This document shows positions 16,468-25,741 of a stretch of 64,000 bases of DNA, piece by piece. How positions within the stretch are numbered: position 1 is the first letter of the stretch; each line of letters starts with the position of its first letter. This DNA is from Micromonosporaceae bacterium KJ-029 (GTDB taxonomy: Bacteria; Actinomycetota; Actinomycetes; Mycobacteriales; Micromonosporaceae). The notes below the pieces were generated by a model. It worked only from the letters and a program-made list of their open reading frames with translations, was not told the origin of the DNA and did not search any database. The stretch is from the NCBI GenBank assembly GCA_005402585.1, contig BIFP01000008.1, forward strand, positions 124,001 to 188,000, in the 5' to 3' direction. The position numbers were made by a program, and so were the translations under genes.

Positions 16468-16944
16468 ATGACCGCACCCGCTCGCCTCTCCCCCGGTGAC
16501 CCGGCCCCCGAGTTCACCCTCCCCACCGACACCGGCGGGCAGCTCACCCTGGCCGACCTGCGCGGCCGCAAGGTCGTCCTGTATGCCTACCCGGCGGCGA
16601 TGACCCCCGGCTGCACCAAGCAGGCGTGCGACTTCCGCGACTCGTTGGCCTCGCTCCAGGCGGCCGGTTACGAGGTGGTCGGCATCTCGCCGGACAAGCC
16701 GGAGAAGCTCGCCAAGTTCCGCGAGCGCGACGCGATCACCTTCCCGCTGGTCGCCGACACCGACAAGACGGTGCTGACCGCGTATGGCGCGTACGGCGAG
16801 AAGCAGTCGTACGGCCGCACGGTCACCGGCGTGATCCGCTCGACGTTCGTCATCGACGAGGACGGCAAGGTCGAGCGGGCGCTCTACAACGTCAAGGCCA
16901 CCGGCCACGTCGCCAAGCTGCGCCGCGACCTCGGCCTGGACTGA
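16468..16944 (+). CDS. bcp: Thioredoxin-dependent peroxiredoxin, Bcp/PrxQ type
   Basis: The 158-residue enzyme reduces hydroperoxides using thioredoxin. The peroxidatic Cys49 is in AMTPGCTKQACDFRD, and Cys54, five residues later, is the resolving cysteine typical of PrxQ. The conserved start DPAPEFTLPTDTGGQ and YPAAMTPGCT are canonical. The ATG at 16468 is preceded by TAGGGT and no ribosome site. It is divergent from the cbi operon, sharing a 164-bp control region. Confidence 0.96.
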   Translation: MTAPARLSPGDPAPEFTLPTDTGGQLTLADLRGRKVVLYAYPAAMTPGCTKQACDFRDSLASLQAAGYEVVGISPDKPEKLAKFRERDAITFPLVADTDKTVLTAYGAYGEKQSYGRTVTGVIRSTFVIDEDGKVERALYNVKATGHVAKLRRDLGLD

Positions 16945-16984
16945 GCCTCCGCGGAGCACTCGACAGCCCTCCTGGGGGACGCCA

Positions 16985-16990
16985 TAGAAT
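16985..16990 (+). promoter_or_regulatory. -10 element of tRNA-Leu promoter
   Basis: TAGAAT lies 11 bp before the tRNA; a possible -35 (TCGACA, 16960-16965) is 19 bp upstream. Confidence 0.4.
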
Positions 16991-17001
16991 CTCTGGGGCC
17001 A

Positions 17002-17087
17002 GCGGGAGTGGCGTAATGGCAGCCGCGGTAGGTTTAGGTCCTATTGTCCGAAAGGACGTGGGGGTTCGAATCCCCTCTCCCGCACCA
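17002..17087 (+). tRNA. tRNA-Leu (anticodon TAG)
   Basis: Class II tRNA of 86 bases including CCA. The acceptor pairs GCGGGAG with CTCCCGC, the anticodon stem GTAGG/CCTAT encloses TTTAGGT with anticodon TAG, the long variable arm is TGTCCGAAAGGACGT, and the T-loop is TTCGAAT. Confidence 0.97.
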
Positions 17088-17160
17088 CGTTTCCCCCAGG
17101 TGGCACAACGCCCCTGTCGGGAGCATCACGATCACCGGCACCCAAGACGACCGGCCGGTA

Positions 17161-17739
17161 ATGATGACCGGCGTGAGTCTGCGCTTCGTCCTCGACCCTG
17201 AGCTGACCCCCGAACTACGCGCGCGGATCGTCGCCCTCTGGGTCGACGTCACCAACGCTGGCGGTGCGGTCGGCTTCGTGGCACCGGTCACCGTCGATGA
17301 GGTACGCACGATCGCCGACCCGACGCTGGCCGGCATCGCGGGCGGCCCGGACCGACTGCTGCTCGGGTTCGACGACGACCGGCTCGTGGCCATGGCGATC
17401 TTCACCGACCCGCGGTTCCATCTGAAGACCCACCTGCGGGTGCTCACCCGGGTCATGGTCCACCCCGACACCCAGGGCCATGGATTCGGCGAGGCGCTGA
17501 TGCGCGAGGCCGAGCGGGTCGGCCGTGGTCTCGGGCTGGCGGCGTTGCACGTGACCGTGCGGGACGGGCTGGGGCTGGACCGGTTCTACCGGCGGCTCGG
17601 CTACCGCGAGGTGGGCCGGTGGCCCGGGGCGCTCCGCGTCGCCCCCGGCGACGACCGGGACGAGATCCTGATGTGGCTCGGGTTGACCGATGACGGGTGC
17701 GACTCCGCGGCCCCGCCCGCATCCTTCTCAGAAGCCTGA
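17161..17739 (+). CDS. GNAT-family N-acetyltransferase
   Basis: The 192-residue protein ends with a GNAT acetyl-CoA fold: VLTRVMVHPDTQGHGFGEALMREAERVGRGLG is motif A (the pyrophosphate-binding Q/RxxGxG/A is QGHGFG), and FYRRLGYREVGRWPGALRV is motif B. The substrate is not evident. The longer reading starts inside tRNA-Leu and was rejected. ATG 17161 is used; ATG 17164 and GTG 17173 are close alternatives and no clear ribosome site separates them. Confidence 0.85.
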   Translation: MMTGVSLRFVLDPELTPELRARIVALWVDVTNAGGAVGFVAPVTVDEVRTIADPTLAGIAGGPDRLLLGFDDDRLVAMAIFTDPRFHLKTHLRVLTRVMVHPDTQGHGFGEALMREAERVGRGLGLAALHVTVRDGLGLDRFYRRLGYREVGRWPGALRVAPGDDRDEILMWLGLTDDGCDSAAPPASFSEA

Positions 17740-17826
17740 TGTCACGCAGACATTTTCATGTCGGTGTGACATCAGCACCACCACGACACATCCGCCAGCG
17801 CGATCGGGGCGGGGTCGTCCGGCTGG

Positions 17827-18645
17827 TCAGTCGGTCAGTTCCACCGGGTCGCCGAGCTGCACCCGGCCGGGCTCCAGCGGGATGGCGTTCAGTCCGAACA
17901 GGAGCTCGCGGTCGATGTTGCGGTGCCGGGCGAGGGTGCGCAGCGGCTCTCGTCCGCGTACCCCGGTTTCTTGGTCGGTGGTGGTGACCAGGCAGCGGGC
18001 GCACGGGTTGGCGGCCCGGAAGCGGACCCCGCCGATGCGCAGCGACCGCCCGGCCCAGCCGTCCTCCGCCCAGGCGGGGGCGCCGTCCACCACCAGGTTG
18101 GGCCGGAAGCGGGCCATCGGCACCGGCTCCGCGCCGGCCGCGACCAGCCAGTCGGCGAGCGCGGCCAGCGACGAGGAACTGGCCAGCAGCACCGGGTACG
18201 CGTCGGCGAAGCTGACCTGGTCGCCGGGGTCGTACTGCTTGCGGCCGCGCTCGACGTGCCGGGCCGGTTCGGCGAGCCAGACCAACCGGACCGGCCGGTC
18301 GACCACCTTGCCGAGCCAGGCGTCGGCGTCCGGACCGGCGGGCAGCGCGTCCACCCGGAGCAGCCGCGAGCGGAAGGTACGCACCTTTACCGGGGCGACC
18401 CCGGCCGGCTCGGGCACCACCAGGTCGGGGTGCCCGTCGGCGCGCAGCAGCAACCCGTCCGGGACCGGGTGGGCGCGTACCCGGACCAGCGTGGTGGTCT
18501 CCCGCTGGGTGACGCCGACACCGTCGGCGTCGACCAGCATCCAGCGTCGGTCACCGTCGAGCCCCCACGGCTGCACGCCGGCCGCGTCGTGGTGAAGCCC
18601 GTGACAACCCTTGATCGGGTACGTGTTGATCTCGCTCAGCCGCAC
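17827..18645 (-). CDS. MOSC-domain protein, YcbX-like
   Basis: The 272-residue protein has an MOSC_N beta-barrel domain (LSEINTYPIKGCHGLHHDAAGVQ, WMLVDADGVGVTQRE) and a C-terminal MOSC domain with FRPNLVVDGAPAWAEDGW and the conserved NPCARCLVTTTDQETG, whose cysteine is the expected molybdenum or sulfur ligand. Such proteins act as Mo-cofactor-dependent reductases of N-hydroxylated compounds. GTG start; the methyltransferase gene lies 4 bp upstream, so both may be co-transcribed. Confidence 0.92.
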   Translation of the reverse strand: MRLSEINTYPIKGCHGLHHDAAGVQPWGLDGDRRWMLVDADGVGVTQRETTTLVRVRAHPVPDGLLLRADGHPDLVVPEPAGVAPVKVRTFRSRLLRVDALPAGPDADAWLGKVVDRPVRLVWLAEPARHVERGRKQYDPGDQVSFADAYPVLLASSSSLAALADWLVAAGAEPVPMARFRPNLVVDGAPAWAEDGWAGRSLRIGGVRFRAANPCARCLVTTTDQETGVRGREPLRTLARHRNIDRELLFGLNAIPLEPGRVQLGDPVELTD

Positions 18646-18649
18646 CCGG

Positions 18650-19483
18650 CTACCATGCCACGCCGATGCCGTCCCCCGGATACCAGTGGTTGGCGGGGGT
18701 CTCCCGGTAGGCGAGGAACCGCCGGCCGGTGCGCTCGGCGTGGTCGGCCAGCACGTTGGTGTGGGTGACGTTGTCGGTGAGCAGCATCGCCCCCGGCGCC
18801 AGCTTCGGCTCGACGGCGTCGAACTCCCGCCGCTCGTACGCCCGGCTGTGGTCGCTGTCGTGCAGGAACAGGTCGACCGGCCGGTCCAGCGCGGTGATCG
18901 ACTCGACCGAGTCACCGATGACCAGATCGATCACCTCGGACCAGGGGGCGACCCGGGCGAGGTAGCCGGCCTCCGGGTTGATGTCGATGGAGCTGACCCG
19001 GCCCGGGTGCCCGTCGGCGGCGTTGCGCAGCAGCGCGGCGGCCAGCACGCAGCTACCGAGGCCCTTGTCCACGCCGGTCTCCACGATGTGCTGCGGCTTG
19101 CGGGCGCGCACGATCGCGTACCAACCGACCCGGCGGGCGTACCGGACCTGCTTGTCGGCGAGGCCGCGGCGCGCGGCGCCGGCGGTCGCCGAGGCGATGT
19201 GCTGCCGCAGCGCGTCGTCCGACTCGATCTCGGCGAGGTACCCGCGGACCTGCTTGACCGGCAGCTCGCAGACCACGCTGACGAACCAGGCGAGGTGGCT
19301 GCGGCTGAGTTTGGTCAGCTCGTATGTGTAGTTGTGATGCTCCCGCGACGCGACCAGCCAGCGGGCCGAGGTGCGCAGCACCTTGGCATCATGGCGGGCC
19401 ACCGCGACCAGGCGTTTCGGGAAGGCGGCGACGGGGGCGAGGCGGGTCCGGGCGATAGCCCGACGCAGCTTGACGGCGTCCAC
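18650..19483 (-). CDS. Class I SAM-dependent methyltransferase
   Basis: The 277-residue protein has an N-terminal helical extension of about 110 residues and a Rossmann methyltransferase domain: IVETGVDKGLGSCVLAAALL is motif I, RVSSIDINPEAG holds the acidic ribose ligand, and PVDLFLHDSDHS is the Methyltransf_24-type catalytic region. The target may be a sugar or a small molecule; its position at the edge of the exopolysaccharide locus suggests glycan modification but does not prove it. GTG start. Confidence 0.85.
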   Translation of the reverse strand: MDAVKLRRAIARTRLAPVAAFPKRLVAVARHDAKVLRTSARWLVASREHHNYTYELTKLSRSHLAWFVSVVCELPVKQVRGYLAEIESDDALRQHIASATAGAARRGLADKQVRYARRVGWYAIVRARKPQHIVETGVDKGLGSCVLAAALLRNAADGHPGRVSSIDINPEAGYLARVAPWSEVIDLVIGDSVESITALDRPVDLFLHDSDHSRAYERREFDAVEPKLAPGAMLLTDNVTHTNVLADHAERTGRRFLAYRETPANHWYPGDGIGVAW

Positions 19484-19642
19484 GGCGACGTTCTACCAGA
19501 CCGAGGGAAACATGCGGGTAACAAACGTGGGTAGGCCGTTTCGCGGGCTTTCAGAATGTCCGGCATCGTGCCCTGTTCGGGCCATCCTCGCGAAACGCGA
19601 AACGGAACCGAAGGGGGAATGCGAGCAGCAAGTCCAAATCAG

Positions 19643-19648
19643 TAGCAT
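19643..19648 (+). promoter_or_regulatory. -10 element of leaderless LCP-gene promoter
   Basis: TAGCAT, six bases, then ATG at 19655. Confidence 0.4.
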
Positions 19649-19654
19649 CCACCC

Positions 19655-20749
19655 ATGCGCCAACACCACGGGGATGCCGAGCCAGACACTCTGTTCTTCG
19701 ACCGGCCGCCAGCAGGGCAGGCGGGTGCCGAGGAGCCGGCGCCGGAGGCGGCGACCGAAAGCCCGCCGCGGCGACGTCGGTGGCGGCGAATCGCGCTGAT
19801 CAGCTTCCTGGTGGTGGTGCTGCTGGGCGGCGCCGGCATGGTCGCCGGCGGGCTCTACTACCGTTCCATCGAATCCAGCATCGAACGTGTCGACGCCTTC
19901 GAGGGCGTCCCGGAGGAGTCCCGCCCGCAGGTCGTGGCGAAGGGCGCCATGAACATCATGCTGCTGGGCAGCGACTCCCGCGACCCGGAGAACACTTCGG
20001 GTTCTCGCACCGACACGATCATTCTGGCCCACCTCCCTGCAGACCGGTCGAGCGCCCAGCTCATCTCGATCCCGCGGGACACCTGGGTCAATGTGCCCAA
20101 GTCGCCACAGGGTCGAGGGGGCCGTGACGCGAAGATCAACGCATCGTTCGCGTGGGGTGGCGTCCCGCTGATGGTGCAGACCGTCGAGAAGTTCACCGGC
20201 GTTCGCATCGACCACGTGACGATGGTCGACTTCGCCGGTTTCAAGGAGATCGTCGACGCCCTCGGCGGCGTCGAGATCACCGTCGACAAGGGATTCACCT
20301 CGCGGCACTCACTGAACCCGGACGGCCGGCGGGAGTTCGTCGCGGGCAAGCAGACGATGGACGGGGCCGCCGCGCTGGACTACGCCCGCGAGCGGTACGC
20401 CTTCGCCGACGGTGACTTCACCCGCATCAAGCACCAGCAGCAGGTCATCAAGGCGATCCTGGACAAGGCCGCCTCCGGTGGCACTCTGAGCAGCCCCACC
20501 AAGCTGAACTCGTTCGTGCGAGCCACCGCGGACGCCGTGGCGGTGGACGAGTCGATGTCCCTGGTGGACTTCGCGATGCAGCTGCGCCACCTACGCGGCG
20601 GCAACCTGGACTTCTTCACCTGCCCGACGAAGGGGACCGGCCGGATCGGCACCGAGAGCGTCGTACTGGCCGACACGGCGAAGGCCAAGGTGCTCTTCGA
20701 CGCGGTCCGTCGCGACTCGGTGCCGGAAATCGTGGCTGCCGCAAAGTAG
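19655..20749 (+). CDS. LytR-CpsA-Psr (LCP) family glycopolymer ligase
   Basis: The 364-residue protein has a cytoplasmic head, one membrane helix (about 46-68) and an extracytoplasmic LCP domain. Conserved parts are IMLLGSDSRD, SRTDTIILAHL, LISIPRDTWV (with the Arg/Asp that hold the pyrophosphate head group), VDFAGFKEIVDALGGVEITV, LDYARERYAF and FTRIKHQQQVIKAIL. LCP enzymes attach lipid-linked glycopolymers to peptidoglycan or other wall acceptors. Standing next to the priming transferase, it is the likely last step of the locus. Confidence 0.95.
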   Translation: MRQHHGDAEPDTLFFDRPPAGQAGAEEPAPEAATESPPRRRRWRRIALISFLVVVLLGGAGMVAGGLYYRSIESSIERVDAFEGVPEESRPQVVAKGAMNIMLLGSDSRDPENTSGSRTDTIILAHLPADRSSAQLISIPRDTWVNVPKSPQGRGGRDAKINASFAWGGVPLMVQTVEKFTGVRIDHVTMVDFAGFKEIVDALGGVEITVDKGFTSRHSLNPDGRREFVAGKQTMDGAAALDYARERYAFADGDFTRIKHQQQVIKAILDKAASGGTLSSPTKLNSFVRATADAVAVDESMSLVDFAMQLRHLRGGNLDFFTCPTKGTGRIGTESVVLADTAKAKVLFDAVRRDSVPEIVAAAK

Positions 20750-20861
20750 GAACGTGAACTGGCTTGCCGACGATGGTGGGCAGTCCCGCCCGACCGTATC
20801 CTGCGGTCGCCCTCTGAGTCTTGTTGCGCGGCCGAGGGCTTCACGGGGGGAGCGCTAAACC

Positions 20862-22412
20862 ATGTCGAGCCAACCCACAACAAGTCATCCTGCGCCCTCG
20901 CCGCACCTCGGCGGGCTGACGGAACAGCGGATGGCGCTGTTGCACGGCACCGCCGAGAACAAGGTCTTCCTGGCCTCGTCGCCCGCCCCTCCGGCGGTGG
21001 CCGGTGGTCCCCAGACCTCCGCCGATCGTGCCGGTCTCGGCACCACCGCCGTGCTGCCGTACCCGCGATCCGAGGCATCGGCACGCACGCGATGGCTGCG
21101 AGCGTGGATGATGACGCTCCCCATCGACGCCGTCGCTCTGCTCACCCCTTTGGCGCTGAGCCAGACCTACTGGCGCGGGACACTGGCCAACGCCGTGCTC
21201 ACGGTGGCCATCTTCGCGGCCGGCGGGCTCTACCGGCCACGCCGGCACGTGAGCATCCTCGACGAGTTGCCGGGCCTCGGCGGCCGGCTGCTGGCCTCCG
21301 CCGCGGTGGTGGCCATCATCGCGGCGGAGCGACACTCCTCTGTGGAGTACGTCGGCGGCTTCATGCGGGGTGTGGCACTCTCGGCGGCGCTGGTGATCGT
21401 CGGCCGTGCGCTCAGCCGTGCCCTCACCATCCTCGTGCGTAAGCGCAGGTGGGTCGAGCACAACGCCATCATCGTCGGCAGCGGGCCCATCGGGCTCGAA
21501 CTCGCCCGGATGCTGCGCCGCTACCCGCGCTACGGTCTACGGTTCGTCGGTTGCGTGGACACACCGTCCCGGCAGGACGATGCCGCGCTCCCGCTCAGCG
21601 GCGGCCTCGACGACCTCGAACATCTCGTACGGCTGCTGGACTGCGAGGTCCTGGTCATCGCCGACCCGGAATGCCCCGAGTCCACCCTGATGGAGACCCT
21701 GCTGCGGCCGCGCAGTTCCCGCTGCGACCTCTGGGCGGTGCCGCGCCTGTGGGGCTCCCGCTCCCAGGGCGGGTACCCCGACCACATCGGAGCCATCCCG
21801 ATCGTCAAGATCGGTGACGTCACCTTCGCCGGCCCCCGGTGGGCCATCAAGCGGGCCTCCGACCTGGTGTTCGCCGCGGTCGCGCTGATCGCGCTGAGCC
21901 CGGTGCTGCTGCTCTGCGCCATCGCCACCTTCGTGGACGGAGGCCGGGGCGTCTTCTTCCGTCAGGAGCGCATCGGCCGGTACGGCAAGCCGTTCAAGGT
22001 CATCAAGTTCCGGACGATGCATCCGGCGGACGAGCAGGAGTCGCAGACCAACTGGTCCATCGCACACGACCGGCGGGTGAGCCTGATCGGCCGGTTCATG
22101 CGCCGCACCTCGCTCGACGAACTGCCCCAGCTGTGGAACATCCTGCGGGGCGAGATGAGCGTGGTCGGGCCGCGTCCGGAGCGACCGCACTTCGTCGAGA
22201 AATTCTCGGCGGAGTACCCGAACTACGCGGCGCGCCACCGGGTTCCCGTCGGGCTCACCGGGCTCGCTCAGGTCAGCGGTCTGCGTGGCGACACGCCGAT
22301 CTCCGACCGGGCGCGGTTCGACAACTACTACATCGAGAACTGGTCGCTCTGGCTCGACATCAAGGTCGTGCTGCGTACGGTGACGGAGGTATTCCGCGGC
22401 GGTGGCCGCTGA
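20862..22412 (+). CDS. Polyprenyl-phosphate sugar-1-phosphate transferase (WbaP/exopolysaccharide priming enzyme)
   Basis: The 516-residue protein has an N-terminal part with about four helices, a CoA-binding-like middle domain (IIVGSGPIGLELARML) and the bacterial sugar transferase domain. The last contains KRASDLVFAAVALIALSP (reentrant membrane helix), GVFFRQERIGRYGKPFKVIKFRTM (catalytic basic/acidic patch), RTSLDELPQLWNILRGEMSVVGPRPE and GLTGLAQVSG. It would start glycan assembly by putting a sugar phosphate on polyprenyl phosphate. GGGGGAG precedes the ATG. It is 112 bp behind the LCP gene, possibly one operon. Confidence 0.95.
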   Translation: MSSQPTTSHPAPSPHLGGLTEQRMALLHGTAENKVFLASSPAPPAVAGGPQTSADRAGLGTTAVLPYPRSEASARTRWLRAWMMTLPIDAVALLTPLALSQTYWRGTLANAVLTVAIFAAGGLYRPRRHVSILDELPGLGGRLLASAAVVAIIAAERHSSVEYVGGFMRGVALSAALVIVGRALSRALTILVRKRRWVEHNAIIVGSGPIGLELARMLRRYPRYGLRFVGCVDTPSRQDDAALPLSGGLDDLEHLVRLLDCEVLVIADPECPESTLMETLLRPRSSRCDLWAVPRLWGSRSQGGYPDHIGAIPIVKIGDVTFAGPRWAIKRASDLVFAAVALIALSPVLLLCAIATFVDGGRGVFFRQERIGRYGKPFKVIKFRTMHPADEQESQTNWSIAHDRRVSLIGRFMRRTSLDELPQLWNILRGEMSVVGPRPERPHFVEKFSAEYPNYAARHRVPVGLTGLAQVSGLRGDTPISDRARFDNYYIENWSLWLDIKVVLRTVTEVFRGGGR

Positions 22413-22424
22413 CCGGTTTCTCGG

Positions 22425-23894
22425 CTAGCGATGGGATCGCCGGTCCTGGGCCTGCAGGGGTGCGTCGAGCGCCACGGCACGCAACACCCCGGCATGGCCG
22501 GCCACAGACTCGCTCGGGGAGAAGAGTCTGATCGCCTCGTCGCGGAGGCGCGGGCGGGCGGCCGCCCACATGGTCCGTTCGCGGATCATCGACGACATCG
22601 CCGACGCCAGTTCCGCGCGATTCGGCTGCGGCCGGTACCGAAGGTCGTTGATCACCGGCCAGTCCACCAGGTCCGCCTCGCCGGCCGGGTTGGCGACCAG
22701 GTGGCCTCGTCGGCCGTCCCCCAACTGCTCCCGAGCCCCACCGACGTCGGTGAGCACGACGGGTACCCCGGCCGCCAGGGCCTCCATCGAGGCCAGCGAC
22801 CAGCCTTCGAAGAAGGAGTCGAGGACGAAGGCATCCGCCGCCGCCAACAGCGCCAACGGGTTGGCGCAGTGCCCACGGAGATGGATGCGGTCGGCGGTCG
22901 GCAGGGACGCGGCGAGTTGCCGAGTCTGCTCGAAGTACAACAGGTCGTCATCGGCGCGACCCGCCACGAGCAGATGCGCCTCCGGGTGCTCGTCCGCGAC
23001 GTCGGAGAAGGCCGACACCAGGCCGAACGTGTTCTTCTGCAGGCAGTACCGTGCGAGCGAGACGAACAGGAACTCCTCCGTCAGTCCCAGGGCGGCGCGG
23101 GCCTGCGCGCGGTCGACGAGGAGAACGCGGGAGGCGTCCACTCCGTTCGGCACCGTGACGATCCGGTCGCCGCGATAGGCCGGGTTGCGCCTGAGGTACT
23201 GCTGACGCACGAGATCGCTGACCGCGACCTGCGCGGAGATCCGTTGTGCCCGCTGGCGTTCCGGACCCCAGGAATGAGGGTGATACAGGCGGTGCATGTC
23301 ATGCAGCGTCTCCACCCAAGGGACACCGAGTTCGACGGCAATGTCCAGCAGCCAGTCGTCGGCGTTGTGTGCACTGATCACATCGGGTCGCCACGAACGC
23401 ATCCACCCGGCGGCGTCCGCGGGCGTGAGCAACCGGGTTTCGACCCCTTCGGCCGCGAGAGCTCGGGCAAGGCGTCCGCCCTCACCCTCCTGCCCGGGCA
23501 GGCGCAGAGCCGAGTAGACGACCACGGTCTCGAAGCCGTGGGACGGAAGCCGCCGGGCGAGGAAAGCCGCGACCTCTTCCGCGCCTCCGACATCGAGCAC
23601 ACTCGCGGCGATGACGCATCGCACCGGAGGAGACCCGGTGACCTCGCCGGCGGGCGGTGGGAGCGATGGACATGTTTCGGCGACGAGCGGCCGGAGTGCT
23701 TCCAGGTCGCCCACGCCTGAGGCGGGAACCAGTGGGACCGACCAGTCCTCGCTCGGTCCCGGCGTGCCGACATCGGGATTGACGAACCGCCGGACGGCGC
23801 GCGCGCCAAGCCGGCGCAGTGGCGCCGGGACGACGTGTGCCTGACGCTGAGCCCAGAGGGCGAGCCGCCTGGCACGTGGCGATCCGTTGGTCAT
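22425..23894 (-). CDS. GT4-family glycosyltransferase
   Basis: The 489-residue protein has a GT-B fold. The N-terminal domain holds VLDVGGAEEVAAFLARRL and ETLHDMHRLYHPHSWGPE; the C-terminal nucleotide-sugar domain has YRGDRIVTVPNGVDASR, FVSLARYCLQKNTFGLV, and DAFVLDSFFEGWSLASMEALAAGVPVV with the conserved E-x7-E-type motif. The first 110 residues are an extra basic and variable region. Donor and acceptor are unknown. GGGGGG lies eight bases before the ATG. It ends 12 bp from the priming transferase, convergent with it. Confidence 0.92.
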   Translation of the reverse strand: MTNGSPRARRLALWAQRQAHVVPAPLRRLGARAVRRFVNPDVGTPGPSEDWSVPLVPASGVGDLEALRPLVAETCPSLPPPAGEVTGSPPVRCVIAASVLDVGGAEEVAAFLARRLPSHGFETVVVYSALRLPGQEGEGGRLARALAAEGVETRLLTPADAAGWMRSWRPDVISAHNADDWLLDIAVELGVPWVETLHDMHRLYHPHSWGPERQRAQRISAQVAVSDLVRQQYLRRNPAYRGDRIVTVPNGVDASRVLLVDRAQARAALGLTEEFLFVSLARYCLQKNTFGLVSAFSDVADEHPEAHLLVAGRADDDLLYFEQTRQLAASLPTADRIHLRGHCANPLALLAAADAFVLDSFFEGWSLASMEALAAGVPVVLTDVGGAREQLGDGRRGHLVANPAGEADLVDWPVINDLRYRPQPNRAELASAMSSMIRERTMWAAARPRLRDEAIRLFSPSESVAGHAGVLRAVALDAPLQAQDRRSHR

Positions 23895-23914
23895 TCAACT
23901 GCCCCCCGCGTACC

Positions 23915-25741
23915 TCAGCTTGCGCGCCGCCCCGCGCGGCCGGTCTCGCCATCCGACAACATTGGGTCAGTCGGCTCGGTTCGCCGGACGTCCCTGCCGC
24001 GATCCAGTAGCAGCGGGGCGAGAACACCGGCGGCTATACCCGTCACCAGTGGCCACCGGCTCGTCTCGGACAGGAACGGCGCTGTCATCAGACACGGCGG
24101 TGCGATCAGGCAGAACGCGGCCGCCGCGCGAGTGACGACATCGCTTTCAGGATCGCGAAGGCGCGACAGCGCAACCAGGCCGGCGACGATGAAGAACAGA
24201 ACCACGAGCAGCGGAGCGGCTGGGCCGTACCGCAGCCAGTCTTGCAGTAGTTCGTTGTGCACGTAGATCCGCTCGGCGTTTCCGGCGGCCGCTCCCGTGA
24301 GTTGAGGCGCGAGAGGGCCCGCCCCGGTCCAGAAGTTCGTGCGTACCTCTTCCCACCCGATGCGGAGGTCACTGATGTGGCCGCCGGTCGACGCCGCTTG
24401 GTGATCGGCACTCGCCTGCCCCGGCGCTGCCGTCGGCGGGCCGGGTGTCACCGGCGGGTTGGTCGGCTCGGGCGAAGGAGAGGGCTCGGATTGCTGCGGG
24501 ACGCCGGTCGTCGCAGCAGGTCCGCCGCTCGCGCCCGGGGGACTCGCCGCAGGCGACGCACTGGTCGCGGCCGGCGTACTTGCCGGCAATTCGCTCGGCG
24601 CAGGCGGTTCACTCGTCGCGGGTGGTTCGCGCGGCGCAGGCGGTTCACTCGCTGGGGGTGATTCGCCGCTACCCAGCTCGAAGCTTCCCGCGCTGCGAAG
24701 GCCGACGTCCGCGGCGAGGCCCGGTGCGGAGAAGACCACCGCCGCCACCACGAGACCCGCGAACGCGAGCTGCTGGGCCATCCGACGCCAGCGACGCCAG
24801 GCGACCACGAGGACGACGGTGACCACGACCAGAACGGCGAGCCACACGCTCCGGCGGAAGCTGATGACGATCAGCAGCGGCGCCGCGACGGCCACTGTCA
24901 GATGCCGCCAGTCCCACCGCCACCCGACGTAACCGAGCATGCCGATGAACACCGCCGCCGCGATCGCGGGCAGCGCCGAGTCGTAGTAGACGAAGTAGGC
25001 GCTGAGCCGCTCGTCGGCGATTTCACCGAGGGGGATGGCGACCGCCGCCGCGACGAGCAGGCCGACCAGCGCCGCCCCGACCGTCAGGGGAAGTGACTTC
25101 CGGTCGTCAGGCAGCCACCGCAGGCTCATCCCGATGACGAGCCCCAGGACCAGCAGGACGAAGGGCCGGGCGTTCTGGTTGACGGCGGAGAAGACCGACT
25201 GCCCGTGGAGCAGGCCGGCGCCGGTAGCCACGACCACCAGGGTTGCGGCGAGCCCGAGCAGCACTCCGCTGGCAGACCGGAGCCGGGGGCGTTCCACGGG
25301 CCACCACCGTGCGGTGGCCGCGAGCGCGGCGGTCAGCGCGAGCGGCAGGATGACGGGAATCTTCCCGGAACTGATCAGCAGCTGGTGGCCCAGCGTCGTC
25401 AGCTCCCCGAAACGCTCATTGGGCTTGATCTCCTGAGCGAGCACGGCCACCAGAACGATGCCCGTCACGGGGAGGCGAAGCACGAGCAGCGGCAGCGCGA
25501 CCGCAAGGACGAGCCCGATGGGTGGCGGCACGGCCCACGCGATGTAAGCGGCGGAGAAGGCCGCGACCGCCCACGACGCCCAGCCGAGCGGGTGCCGCGC
25601 GGTGGCAGCCAGCGGGCGAAGGACGCGGAACACCGGCGTGCGCCCCGCTCGGTCGCCGGATTCCGGTCGGGTCGGCGGCTGGTCGGGAGAATGGACGTCG
25701 GCTTCGGTGGCCGAACCAGTCGAAGTTCCTCTGGAACCCAT
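23915..25741 (-). CDS. O-antigen ligase/Wzy-like polysaccharide polymerase
   Basis: The 608-residue protein has about eleven membrane helices and a large outward loop with HNELLQDWLRYGPAAPLLVVLFF, where the HN and RYG residues mark the Wzy_C/O-antigen ligase family. It would polymerise or transfer lipid-linked repeat units outside the membrane. The loop (about residues 350-455) carries a low-complexity Pro/Ser/Ala/Glu insert built from imperfect SEPPAP-like repeats. The gene is 20 bp upstream of the GT4 gene on the same strand, so both are probably co-transcribed. Confidence 0.88.
   Translation of the reverse strand: MGSRGTSTGSATEADVHSPDQPPTRPESGDRAGRTPVFRVLRPLAATARHPLGWASWAVAAFSAAYIAWAVPPPIGLVLAVALPLLVLRLPVTGIVLVAVLAQEIKPNERFGELTTLGHQLLISSGKIPVILPLALTAALAATARWWPVERPRLRSASGVLLGLAATLVVVATGAGLLHGQSVFSAVNQNARPFVLLVLGLVIGMSLRWLPDDRKSLPLTVGAALVGLLVAAAVAIPLGEIADERLSAYFVYYDSALPAIAAAVFIGMLGYVGWRWDWRHLTVAVAAPLLIVISFRRSVWLAVLVVVTVVLVVAWRRWRRMAQQLAFAGLVVAAVVFSAPGLAADVGLRSAGSFELGSGESPPASEPPAPREPPATSEPPAPSELPASTPAATSASPAASPPGASGGPAATTGVPQQSEPSPSPEPTNPPVTPGPPTAAPGQASADHQAASTGGHISDLRIGWEEVRTNFWTGAGPLAPQLTGAAAGNAERIYVHNELLQDWLRYGPAAPLLVVLFFIVAGLVALSRLRDPESDVVTRAAAAFCLIAPPCLMTAPFLSETSRWPLVTGIAAGVLAPLLLDRGRDVRRTEPTDPMLSDGETGRAGRRAS
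24590..24700 (-). repeat. Imperfect tandem repeats encoding the Pro-rich polymerase loop
   Basis: The plus strand repeats GGCGCAGGCGGTTCACTCG about every 36 bp (near 24598 and 24634), with partly matching CGGGTGGTTCGCGC between. It encodes the SEPPAPxEPPA repeats of the Wzy-like protein, a site prone to length change. Confidence 0.6.

Noticed and set aside
17044..17160. Upstream start of the acetyltransferase gene
   Set aside because: It would begin inside tRNA-Leu.
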